In this document: positions 23,092 through 35,486 of the stretch, piece after piece
How positions within the stretch are numbered: position 1 is the stretch's first letter
Layout of the letters: every line of letters begins with the position of its first letter
DNA from: Brachionus manjavacas
Taxonomy: Eukaryota > Rotifera > Eurotatoria > Ploima > Brachionidae
Direction of reading: 5' to 3'
DNA: 64,000 nucleotides
NCBI GenBank assembly: GCA_019054805.1
Contig: JAHQIY010000005.1
Location: 3,145,501-3,209,500 of the forward strand
Notes under the pieces: model-generated
The model's input: only the letters and a program-made list of their open reading frames with translations
Databases searched by the model: none
Told to the model about the DNA's origin: nothing
Program-made: the position numbers and the translations under genes

Positions 23092-26000
23092 TAGATTTTT
23101 GTTATAAGACTTTACCAAACCGGTTTTACTACGGACGAAAAACAAAACTGGAATTCATTTTTTTAGTTTTTTTTTTATGATTTTTATTATTTTTGTTATG
23201 GAAAAAAAACTTTATTAAATAAAAATATTTAAATTTTTTCTTTTTGATTTTATATAATCAGTTTATATTTTTAAATAATAAAATATTCATGAAATTGAAT
23301 TAGTTTAGCGTCAAATAGCTTCAATATTTTTAATCAGTTATGGTGGGGCTGTATTGTTTAAAATAAAACAAATTTAGCAGACAAATAATTAATTAATTTT
23401 ACTTTGGTAGTCTTGTCTTTTATAGAAAAGTAAAAGAAAAGAAAAAAATGAATAGAAAATTGTTTTGATCGACACTGTTTAACAAAAAAAACTCAAAAGA
23501 AAAAAATATCAATTCAATTTACTACTCATTCTGAGCAAAAAAAAATTTGAATTAAAAAAGCTAAAAAGTGTTTTTAATTCATAAAATAGCTTCATTTTTT
23601 ACATTTAATTCATAAAATGGCTAACACCAGAATTAATCTGAATGAATCCTTTCGAAATTTTTTCATAGAAGTCTAGCTACAACACTAGTTCGTAAGACTT
23701 TGGCTTTAAATCAAAAAGTAATTGGTATAATTACTTTTAGATAAAAACTTTAAAAAATAATAATTATTTTTCTGGTTTTCCTTTTTATTTAATTTATAGA
23801 ACTTAAAACATATCTTTGGAACATGTGGTGTTAATTAATAGCTCAATTTATTTCAATCATTTTTTAAAATTAATAAAAATTTGATAAAATTGAAAAATTT
23901 CTACCAAAAAAAACGAAACAAATCTTTAGAGCATGTGGTGTAAGTAAAGTATGTTTAAGCAAAGGCGATGTGGTGTTTGTTGCATGCGTCAAAGCTTTCC
24001 TTCGGTTATTCTGCAAAGCTCCAAATTCGTACAAAAAATGTACTAATTAGAAAAAAATCTTCAAATAGATTCTTTGTATTTTAAGAATTTTTTCAATGAT
24101 TTATAGCTTAGATTCATGCTAAAATCTATGACAACTTAAAATTGAAAAATTAAATTCTAAAATACATATTTTTAAATTTTACCAGAGAGTTAATTAACTT
24201 TTTTAGAAGAATTTTATTAAATTCTTATTGAAACTTAAAAAAAGATTAAAATTAATTAAGCTAAAAATAGCTATAATTATTTCAAGGTTTTTATTAAAAT
24301 TTTAAAAATTGAATTTAAAAATAGGTAAATTTTCTTTTCCTCATTTATGAAAAATTAAAGCTCTCTTTTAAAGAAAATGATTGCGTTCATAATTTGGAAC
24401 ATCATTATCATTTGATTAGAAAACCGAGTAATAAAACATTTTTAAACAAGAAATATTCAAAAAATTTAAAATTTTTGTAATTGCAGAACACTTTCATCGA
24501 TTAAAAAAATTTAGTATTTCCGTTTAATTTTTTCCGGCAGCTGTTAGATTTAGTTTAAATTAAAAAAACAATATGGGAATTTTTATTGAAAAATTTCAAA
24601 ATTAAATAATCAATTGAAAATATTTCAAATTATATGAAAGAAGAAAAATTTTAGTTTATAATATAAAAAAACAATCTATCAAATGAAAATAAAATTTTCA
24701 AAAATGTCCTTTTGACATCGAATATTAATAGTTTCCAAGTAAATTTAAAAATTCATATCAAGTAATGTAAAACTAAGAAAAGAAAGCAACAAAATAACTT
24801 AACACTTGATTTTACGATGAAAAAATGTCTAAAATCTATTTTCTAAATTTTAATACAAATAAGATTTAATTGGAATATTTTTTTAATTTTTCAATAGGTC
24901 CGTTATAATTCTAGAAAATAAAATATTTTGTATTAGATGGTGCTCCTGTCAAAAAATTTTGAGAATCGAAATTTTAATAGCACGTTATTTTCTTGTGTTT
25001 ATGCATCTATTAGATAGAACAGGACTTAAAAATTTAAATATCAAGCAGAAAAATCAAGGTTATTAAATAAAAATTTCAATATTTAATAAATTAGCTAAAT
25101 AATTATTAAAAAAAAAGAAAAAAAAAAGCCAAAAGCTTGGAATATATTACAACTAGTCTTTGAAATTTTGGTATAAATATCATTAAATAGTCACCTATTG
25201 AACCTTTAAAAATAACAGATTAGTTAAATTTCTTAGCAACACACATAACAGTCGACCTCTTTTTTCAGATCCTTGATATTTCGGAATTGTCTGTTAAACA
25301 TACAAGATTTATAGAGAGGAAAATACTGGGTCAAAACTAAATCATTTTTTTTTAAGCTTTTATATTTGCAAATGTTCAAAATGTTTGTTTTGATTTTCAT
25401 ATATTTTGTCTCCGGTGATTTGTATTTTAGGAAATTCATGCATCAATATGAGATTTAAGCCAGAGTGATTTAAAATTTATTTTTTTTGCATGCAAGTCAT
25501 GACACCAACTATCAAAGCAGTGAATATGTTGTGTGTTCAACACTTAAAAAAATTTGAGTGAGCCATTGAACCAAAGGTAAAGATTAAAATTATTCATTGA
25601 ATTTATTGAAAGGAAATAATTACATTTCTAAATTATTAATATGCTTGTTATTTGATATATTCTGGTAACAAAAAAAATTAATTCCCGATAAAAAATTTAT
25701 ATTTAATTTACGTATTTAGAACAATTTACGAATATTTTAACGCAAGATAATCTTTTGCTAGATGAATATAGATAAAAGCTTTAATTTAGTATTAAAAAAA
25801 TAAATAAATTTTGGCAGATAATTAAAGTAGGAAATTGTTAAATCGTTGATTCGAAAATAAAAATAAATTAATCATTTTATTTGAATATGAATCATGTTGC
25901 TTAAATCATAATTTGTAAAATGTGACTGAAAATCACCGTCTTTTATCTCTAAATCATTTTATTAATCTTTTAAATTCAAATATATAAAAAATGAAAAAAA

Positions 26001-29000
26001 TCTAAACAAAAAAATAATCAAATCAAAATTAACTGGAATTAAAATCTAAAGTCGACTAATTTTTAATATGCTAAATTCTATTTTAACATTTAATAATTTT
26101 GTCTAGATCTAGTTCAAAACTTAATTTGATTTTTTAATCAAAGTTTCACATATCTTTAACTATCAGTTTCCGATTTAATTTATTTATGCTTCGCTAGTGT
26201 AGTTTTTGTCTTCATGAATTTAAATTAAAATAATGATTAGCAAAAAAATTTAAAAATTAATATTCAAACATCTCTAATTAGGCCTTGTCTTTTATATTGT
26301 AAGAAATTGCTCGATTTGTATCCAGATTTAATAGCCAAACAATTGAATATTTTTTGCTATTTAATAGCATCTTTCAGCAGGCTTATGTCAGCATAAATTT
26401 TCGAGAACTTTTCATGGGAGATCTTACATTTGGATCTATGTATTGAGCTAATTAAAAAAAGAATATTCAGAATAAAACTTTATAAAAGCCTTTAAGAATT
26501 GGGAATTTAAATAGGATTAAGAATATTTTTTTAGTATCAGTAAGATTTTTTTTTATTCCTTAATCCTTTTAATTTTTTCAGTTCGGGTATGAGATATAAA
26601 ATAAGTTAATTCATGCCGAAAAATCTTTTAATTAGCAGAAAGTTTAAATTTTTATTTATAATTTTCAGTTTTGTGATTTTTTGGCTTAAAATTTATTCGA
26701 ATGCATTAAAAATTTTGGTTTATTTTGATTTAAATCTTTGAATTATTTAGAATAATATGAATTGTTTTTAGTCAAGTTTTTTAAATCAAAATAAGATAGA
26801 TCGTATAAATCCTCATTTATTTAAACAAGTCAAAGTTTGATGTTTAGTTAAAATAATCATGAATTTGATTTTATAAAATGCTAATAAAATATTTTTGTAA
26901 AATTCAGATTTTTTCGATCAAGGTTTAATTTGTATTCTGTTGACAACTCTGGTTTGAGAAAACAAACAACTAAAAATTTAAATCAAATAAGTTCAAGAAA
27001 TTCAATAAAGCCTTCTTTTTATTCCAATTGACCCTTGCTGAGCTCCGTGGATCTACGCGATCAGGGACATCCAAATGATTAATTGCATTTTTTTGATTAG
27101 AATAAAAATAAAAATTGTAAAGTAAAACAAAAAATTTTTTTAAGCAAGTTTTCAAAAATTAAAAACATTCTTCGATTTTTTTATGAATAAAAATATAAAT
27201 TTAGATTATATTTTGATCAAGGATTAGAAAAAAAAGAATTCTTAACTTGAAATTAAAATTACTTAAGCTAGATTTAAAAAAAGTTGTTTCTAACGCGAAC
27301 CGGTAATTTTTCATTAAAAATAAGCAATAAAAGATAATAATAAAAACTGATCACTCAGAAGGCCTATATCAAGGGCTCATTAAATTTCTCATCTGATCTT
27401 TATAACAATAATCAAAAGAGATAAAGATTTTTCTTAATTACTGCGGTTATAATTAAAACGTAACGCCAAAAAGACGAGCTAAAAAATTGGCTTTCCCAAC
27501 CAACCATCCATCCAAATAGTCCGTCCCTTCCAATTCTAATAAGCAAAAGACGAAACATAATACATGTTAATTTTTTTGAGTTTAAAACTTTTCTTTTTTT
27601 ACTCAATGAATGCTTAATGATTGAAAAGATAAAATTTTCTTACAAAACGAATTATTTCTTTAATTTAATTTACAAAAATAAAATAATCAAACTTAATAAA
27701 TCTAAGTGAAAAAATTAATTATTAGATAATCTTAATAAATTTGTTTAACAATAAGCTTTCGAATTTTTAAGAATTTCTTTTTCAATAGAAAAATTAACTT
27801 TTATAAATTCAATTCAACTCAATAGATCAAAACGTTGCAAGTGTTTTAATTATTTCACCTTTTTCTGACGAAAAAAGAAGAAATATTAACAATTATTATT
27901 ATATCAATTAATATTAACAATATTCAATATTTAATCTTTAACGAAAATTTGCTGAGTTTTATGCGAAATTTCAATTAGTTAAGATCAATCAACATAAGCT
28001 CTTAAAAAAATTCATGAAGTTCTTTACTCAAATTGATCCAATTTTTAGGACAAGTTTAATACGATTTTTTAATTTCAGAAGAGGTTTAATAAAATAAAAT
28101 TTATTTTGCTTGATGTTTTTTTTTAAAACATAATAATAAAATGGAAACATGTGGAAACCTGTGAAAATCTATGAAACGAGACTTAATGTTGTTTATCTGG
28201 TTTATAAAAAGATGTATCTTTTAATTAACTAATAAACCAATTAAATTAACTACTAAAATAATTAATTAATATTTGCGTGTTAGATATAGAGATGTGATTT
28301 TAAATATTTATAATAAAAAAAATAAAAAATTTTTAAAATTTTAAAATTATTAAGAGAATTGTATTTTTTAATTCTCAAGAATGATTAAGATAAAATAGGA
28401 TATTTAAAATATGTTAGATTCTTTACGTGTGTCACGTGAAGGGAAGCTTTAAGTCGTAAGATACGTCAATGTAGAAAATGTATTGCTACTTTTAAAAAAA
28501 TGATTAGCTTTTTTGTCATAAAAAATTTATTCTGGGATCGATATCAAAATATTTTTAAAGAAATTATTTCTGACTAAGAGTAATTAAAATTTTTTATTTA
28601 TATATTTAATTAACTCAAATATTGAATTTTTAATTGACACAACTAAAAAAATAATTTATATAACATAGAATGTTCTATCGATTCTAATTATGAATCAACA
28701 GAGTGAAATGATTTTGATTTATGATTCGGAAGCATTTCTATCAATTTAATATTTACCCGCGCCTCGAGAATTTTAGAGTTTTATAGAACACTTGAAAAAT
28801 TTAATAATTTTTTAATTGATAACGAAATTAAATCAACTTATTCTATTCAGATCTAGACGAAAATTTTAATATCTTATAAAAATTTTATTTTCATATTTAA
28901 TAAAATTTAGTCATAAGACATAAAATAAAATTAATTTTAATTCACCAATATTTTTTAAAAAAGTAAATAACTTAGAAATCTAACCAAAAATAAAGGATTT

Positions 29001-30153
29001 GGTCCAAAATACTTGATTCTTTTTTGATTCTTTACCAAAAAGATATTTTTATTATTTTGAAGACACGGAGAAGAGTTAATTAGAAAGTAATTTATCATGC
29101 TCATAATTGTTTGATTCAATTTTTAAAATATTATTTATTAAATGAAGCGCACTCTTTATTTAATGTGTTACCTGCTATCATAGGTAAAAATCGTCTCAAG
29201 AGGTTTTGAAAATTTCCTTTTAGTAATTATCTGAGAATTCGTTTTTTTTTGGGATAATTGGAAATAATTCAAATTTAATAAAAGAAATCCTGGCATACGG
29301 ATAAAAAAATCGAATTTTTTCTTTACAGTCTTAATAGAGGAATTCTACCACGATTTAAAAATTTTTTCTTAATTTAGAAAACAGCTAGAGATCGTTAACT
29401 GAGCATAAACATTGTAGTATTATTTCATCAATTTTAGTCTAATTTTGAATATTCTAATATGGAATTTTTAAAAAGAAAGCGTTTTTAGTTCTAAGTAATT
29501 TTTGATTTTTGTATTATATTAGCATTTATTTATTGCAGGCAATATTAATCTCCGAGAGATGATGTTTACAATTAAAAATAAATAAACTATTTATCTAATT
29601 CTAATTAATTATAAGAATGACTGATTAAAAATATCATGAGATTTAAGTTAAACTTCACGTTTTTAAAAATGCTTTATTAAATGACTAGAACAAAATGATC
29701 CTAACCAATTTTATCCCTTGTTCGTTTATCTCATATGGTTTAAATTGAGTAATACTTGAAACTATTTTGTTTATTATTAAATGTTTTCTAAATTAAAGCT
29801 GTATCAAAATTTTTGATTTCAAATTTGGATAAAATCAATATATTCAAAATTTTAAAAATTACATTATTTAAAAATTATCTCGTATAAAATCTGACTCATT
29901 TAAAAGAGCCTGTTATTTTTAAGACAGAACCGAATTTATGCTTATCAAGGTCGCATTTTGTCAAAAAATAATTAAAATTAAACATGAATTTTAATCAATT
30001 AAATTAGCTGTAGTTTATAACTTAGTGCTTATAAAATCTGAATGTGGCATTTTGAGATTTTAATCAAAATATGTACTTGAGTAGAAACGAGATTTCCTTA
30101 GATAAGAATTTTGATAAATGAAAGATTCTTTAAATAATTTTCTTTTTTAGAAA
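23092..30153. other. 7 kb AT-rich gene-poor region
   Basis: No convincing exon is seen on either strand. Small minus frames at 25233-25439, 26970-27155 and 27412-27606 have AT-driven composition and no recognisable motif. A phrase resembling AGCATGTGGTGT recurs at about 23820, 23932 and 23965. A slightly GC-richer patch at about 27030-27075 has no assignable content. The region contains the 5' leader of the plus-strand receptor; an acceptor (TTCTTTTTTAG) lies three bases before its ATG, implying a spliced 5' UTR. Confidence 0.4.
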
Positions 30154-32027
30154 ATGCTTCGAATAGATTATTTACATAATGTTACGACAAGTAATTTCAT
30201 CGATATTCTCAATACAATCGAACCCTATTATATACTTACAATAATTGTCGTGGGTCTGATTGGAAATTCGATTTCATTTTTTTTATTTTTATTCACAAAA
30301 CTGAAGTAAGTTTACTTAAACATTTAAAAGAATGAAGTGGTAAAATAAAAAAAATTACAATTTTTTGATGGAATTGGCTGTAGTTTCTAAAAAATACTTA
30401 TTTTAAATTATTTAGTCTAAAGGATTTGAATGGTTCATCGAAAAAAAAATTTTGATCAAAAATATTCAATCCATTTAAATTGTTTTATTTATTAAATGGA
30501 AACTATTTATATTTGTAATTTAGGAAAATTAAATGAATATAAAAATATTTTAATCTCTCATTGCTACTCAATTCATCAGAATTCATTCTATATTGAAATT
30601 AGGTCTCCCAACAAGTTTGGATTAACACAACTTTAATTTCTTTTTTGTACAACATTTTATAAATAATAAAAACTTCTATAAATTTTAAATTCAATTATTT
30701 CTCTAAAAAAATAATAGTCTAATTAAATTATGTGAACGCCAAAATCTCCATTAGATATCCATTTCTGAAACTTGATTTTCTTTTTTCCTCAATTCGATTT
30801 TTCATTAAAATTTTTGGAAAAAAAAATCAAAAATCAATCAAATAATTTTGTCACTTCATTTAATTTAAATAGAATTCAAATAAAAAAATCTAATTAAATT
30901 TTTATTGTAAATTAGACTTGAACAAGCAAATTACATTTTAGCTGCACTTGCAATAGCTGACAACGGATTCTTGATATCACTTCTTGTTGTCAATTTAAAA
31001 AGTTTTGTAAATATCAACATTTTTGATAATTCTCAAATTGGGTGCAAATTAAGTGTGTACATAACTTATTTGTTTAGTTTTTTGTCAACTTGGTAAGATA
31101 CAAAAAAAATGTTAGATTTCAATAAAAAAATTTAATTTTTACAGGTATGTTGTAGAGTTCAGTATTGAACGCTTAATCGCCGTTTATTTTCCAATCAAAC
31201 GAATTACCATGTGTAAAAAAACAACCAACAAATTCAGCATATTTATGCTGATGGCAATCTCTTTGATCATCTACTCATTTGCATTAGTCACCTCGGGCAT
31301 TGAGTCTTACAATGAAGAAAAAAAAAGCTGTGTTACTTTGACAAAATGGTTTGACTTGGTACAATTAATCGCGTTCATTGACATGTTTATCACTATGGTC
31401 ATACCCTTTCTTATTATTTTTATTTCAAATATATCAATTGTATACAAGTTGATGGGATTTGGATACTCGTCTAATTTGGCAGTTGAAGCTCATCGTTATA
31501 GTTCTAATGCATCAACAGAAATATCTGAACTAACTTGGCGCAAAAAGACGATCAAAAGTCCTAAAAAGGATGTCATGAAGCGGAACAGCACAGATGATAA
31601 AATTTATAGGCAAATTGTAAAAGTAGATGTGCCCAGAGCAACCCAAAATCGGATAAACCTGGGAAATCATTTAACCAAAGCTAATGAGGTCAAGAGAATT
31701 CAGAAATATTCGCGGACAACTCGAATGCTTCTTATAGTTTCGACAACTTTCTTGTTATTGCACATGCCGATAGCAGTGTGCAAAGCATGGTATTTTGTGA
31801 AAAGTTCTCTCATTAAAAATCATTTAGGAAACGAAATGGAAAGTTTTGAAACCAGCTCGAGTGAAGAAATGCTGGAGCGATTGTCTTGTTACATTTATTA
31901 TTTAAATTTTTCTTTAAATTTTTTCCTTTATGCTTTAAATGGACCGAAATTTCGAGCAGCAATAAAAAATTTAATAAAAAGAAAAAATAAAAGCAGTTTT
32001 AAGCGAAGTAAATTGGTTCTTATATAA
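30154..32027 (+). CDS. Rhodopsin-class G-protein-coupled receptor (three exons), paralogue of the 13.3 kb gene
   Basis: Exons 30154-30305, 30916-31092 and 31145-32027 join in phase to about 403 residues. TM1 has VVGLIGNSISFF, TM2 LAALAIADNGF, and TM3 ends ERLIAVYFP in place of DRY. The second extracellular loop has a Cys (KKSCVTLTKWFDL). The third cytoplasmic loop is long and basic. TM6 is STTFLLLHMP and TM7 YYLNFSLNFFLYAL, an NPxxY variant. N-glycosylation sites (NVT) lie in the short N-terminus. Intron 1 after TM1 matches the paralogue exactly in place and phase. Intron 2, inside the Trp codon of FLSTWYV, is absent from the paralogue. An orphan neuropeptide-type receptor is the best description; the ligand cannot be inferred. 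Confidence 0.92.
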
Positions 32028-33849
32028 AGTTCGCAAAACTTTTCAGCACAAAATCTCTGTAACGAAATTTCCAAAATGTATTCTCAAATATTTTAGTATT
32101 TTGACCATGATTTTTAAATATTATTTTTTTTAAATAAAGAATTTTAATTATTTTTTAATTATTAAAACTTAAGATACATTTATGTCAGAATTTTATTTTA
32201 TTTCGGTTACAATTTTTGGAATATTTAAATCAAAGCAAACTTAAAATGGGAAATTATTTTTAGTTTTAATGACAACATAATTAAAATTACTTAAAATAAG
32301 AGTAAAAATACTTTGGAGAATTTCATGATTAAGATAAATTATTTTTGTTTACTTAATAAATATTGACGTGGAAATGAAACTAGACAGACAGTTAGACAAA
32401 TTAATTAAAAAAACGTTATTAGATTTTTTTGGTCTCGGTTTTTTTAAGCAAAATTTTACTTATTGCAGTTAATCAAAAAAAGATATTAAAATAGATATTA
32501 TATATTCAATATATAGTTTTAGATAATTATTTCATTCAATTACGTCAAATATTTTTAAATAAATAATTTTAATTTCACCACGAAATCCATAATTATTGAA
32601 AATTGGAATTGTGAATTTTGTAACAAAGAATAAAAAAATTAAACTTCAGGTATAAAAATTGTCATTATGCATATATACAAAACCAGCAATTGTTGAACCT
32701 GTTTCTCGCGATGGAATTACAAATAAAAACAATTAAATATAAGTAAGCTTCTCAAAAAATTCCAGTAATGGCTAATGAAAATGTTAAAAAAAATTGTCTC
32801 CAAGATAAAGAATATACTTAATGAGTGCCCTAATTTTTAAATTATTCCTTTCCTATTAATTTTTATGATTTTTTTCCTTCTAATGCAAAATACTTGAATT
32901 TAAATGTTTTTCTTTAATAAAATTTTATGCATATTTTAATTGAACCTGACATGATCCTGATCCTGAGTTATGTGTACTTTATCAACTTTATGCGATTTTA
33001 AATAATAATAATAATCTGAGACTTCTTATCAGACCCCTTTTATGATCCTATCTTGTTTAAACAAAACTTAATTTCAATTTTTATTCATTCAATTTGAGTT
33101 TTTTTAAAAAATTGACTTTTTTCATTTTTTTTTATTCTTTTTTCTGTTCTCAAATAATTTTACAATTTTTGCTGAATTTTACGTTGAAAAAGGAAATTTT
33201 CGTCAAAATATCTAATAAAATTAAAAATAAAACAAAAATTTTTATTCGAAAAATGAATGGTTTGACCCTTTCATTCATTTTTCTAAATAGTTTGATCTCG
33301 TTCAAATACAATGTTAATTTTTTTTGAATTGTTAGTTTAAATTCATTTTTTTCTAAATTATTTAAATATTTAAAGCAACAGTAAGGTGAAATAGCTTCTC
33401 AAAATTTTCTCATATGATTTATTAAGTTATTTTTAAGACAAATAGACTCGAAATAAATTTATTTTCCAGAAAATATTTTAAAAATATATTTTTTAAGCTT
33501 AGCTTTTCATTCATGTTAGATTATTTGAATTTAATTAAAATAAATAAAATTTGTGGTGTTGTAATAACACAATTGCATCAATTTTATTTCATTTCTTTCT
33601 TTAAATTAATAAAATTTAACTGAATATTTTTACTTAAAATCTAACAAACCTCTTAAACAATAAAAATAATTAAAAAAAAATTTTATTTTGAATATTTATT
33701 CTTCATTTTCAATAATATTATTCGCAATATTAGAGGGTCTACGTCGTATATCTTTTAAAAAGTTTTCTAAATTTTGATAATAGCCCAATCTTTGAAACCA
33801 GATAATTTAATAATAATTTTCCCTATTCTATCCTAGTGGATAATGAGGA
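32028..33849. other. AT-rich intergenic region
   Basis: No gene is seen. The 77-codon frame at 33094-33327 is Phe/Lys/Ile low-complexity and rejected. Confidence 0.4.
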
Positions 33850-34375
33850 GGCGCTCATCTCCTTTTCTAGTACCTTTTTTACCAACGGCTCCGATCTGAC
33901 ACAGAGGTTACTGCATTGAGTTGATTCATTAGATGTAACCAGCGGAGTACCTAAAGGTTCAGTATTGTTCAGTATTTTTAATATTCATTAATGACCTTTC
34001 GACTTTTTTAGTCAATAAATGTGAATAATATGCCGATGATATTAAAGTTTTGTCTGTAATTAAGAGTTAACAAGAAAATCTTATACTTATTCAAAAAGAT
34101 ATAGACTTTATTTCAAGTTGGTCACTTACTTGGTCTTTGGATTTAAATATCGAAAAATGCGGTATAATGCATGTTGGCTCAAAAAATCCTTTGTTTAATT
34201 ATACAGTATTTAGTAGATACGGCACAAAGAATTTATCTAAAACAAACCTTGAAAAAGATCTAGGTGTTTATAATCAAAGCGACTTGAAGTAGACTAACCA
34301 AGTAAATATTGCACCAGTCGTGGAAATCGTAATTTGGGTATGATTGTTTCAGGAATAAAATTGATTCATTGAGAA
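33850..34375 (+). mobile_element. LINE, left part, interrupted by the EnSpm element
   Basis: The translation shows decayed non-LTR reverse transcriptase: VTSGVPKGSVLFSIF, INDL, the catalytic box YADDIKVL, then SWSLDLNIEKCGIMHVG and LEKDLGVY. Several stops are present. The reading continues in frame across the inserted transposon: the last codons here and the first after 40769 give SLRMLYTAMVRPHLE, the usual LINE sequence at this point. The 5' part is missing or too decayed to see. Confidence 0.8.
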
Positions 34376-35296
34376 CCCATGTAAAATTCTCGTAGGCGAT
34401 CTCTTAGAGATATTAAAAGAAAAAATTATAAAATATCTTTCAAAGATCCTTAAGAGAAATTTCATTGAAAAAATTTGTCAGGGTGTATTTTTTTGTCTCG
34501 TAATGTTATTTTTATTATCGAGAGGTAACCTTAAGATCTCCTAAAGAAAAAAATGTTTTATAATGAGGTGATTTAAGTTAACTAGATGAATCATTAATAA
34601 AAAAATTATGATACTATATCTAATTAAATGTAATTTTTTATTCATCATTTATTTGTTTTTCTATTGTGTATTTTATATCAAGATGAGTTCAGTATTTCAC
34701 TATTTTTCTCACTAAGGAGTAAATTTTAAATTTTAATTTAAAAAGAATAAAAAAAAAACAAAAAATAAAAAGTATAAATAATAATAAAAAGTGCTTGTAA
34801 ACAATTTGTTTTTCTGTACTAAAAAGTGATTTTTATATTATATTCATAGTGGCCTTTAATGTAAATTTAAACTAATTTATTTGAGTAGTATTCAAATTTT
34901 ATTTCATTGAATTTCTAATCGGAAAATTACAAAAGAAGGAATGGGTTAAAAGCAACTTCATTCAATATGAAAAATGTGTTTTTGTTATGGTTGTTTTTTA
35001 ATTTCTGTTTTCTTTTTTAATTTTCCGAAATTATACCAGAATCCCATTTATTTCATTTGACAATCGTATCGGAAAATTACAAAAGAATGGAGAAGCTAAT
35101 AAGCAGCTATATTGAACTTTATAATTGTGGAGCGGTTCTTGAAAAACATTTTAAAGTGAAGCGACAGTAAAATCTTGCTATTGGCTCCAATTTTATAGGC
35201 TATATGTGAATAATAATATAATAATTTGTCGAAGAAATTAAATCCGAAATGGCAAGGTGAAATTTCTGATCAATTTTCAATTTGTTCTTTTTGCTC

Positions 35297-35422
35297 AAAA
35301 TTTTAAATGAGTCATTTTATTGCATTGCATTGCAATATAAAATTGAAATTTTAAAGTTTTAAAAGGCTAAAGACTGTGTAAATTGCAATGCAATGAAATC
35401 GCGCATTTAAAAATTTTGTACA
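35297..35422. repeat. Imperfect ~50 bp inverted repeat upstream of the transposase
   Basis: The arms at 35297-35340 and 35375-35422 share ATTGCATTGCAAT cores and flanking AAAATTTTAAATG, and lie just before the first transposase ATG. A regulatory or subterminal binding role is speculation. Confidence 0.6.
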
Positions 35423-35486
35423 AAAAAAGCAAATAGAAAAAATATTAAAAATCCACTTTGCCTAGAAAAAAATTTGTTTTTTAAAA

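Noticed and set aside
25233-27606. Three small minus-strand frames
   Set aside because: No domain, no conserved motif, and composition like the surrounding non-coding DNA.
33094-33327. 77-codon Phe/Lys/Ile frame
   Set aside because: Low-complexity translation of A/T-rich DNA with no motif or supported exon context.
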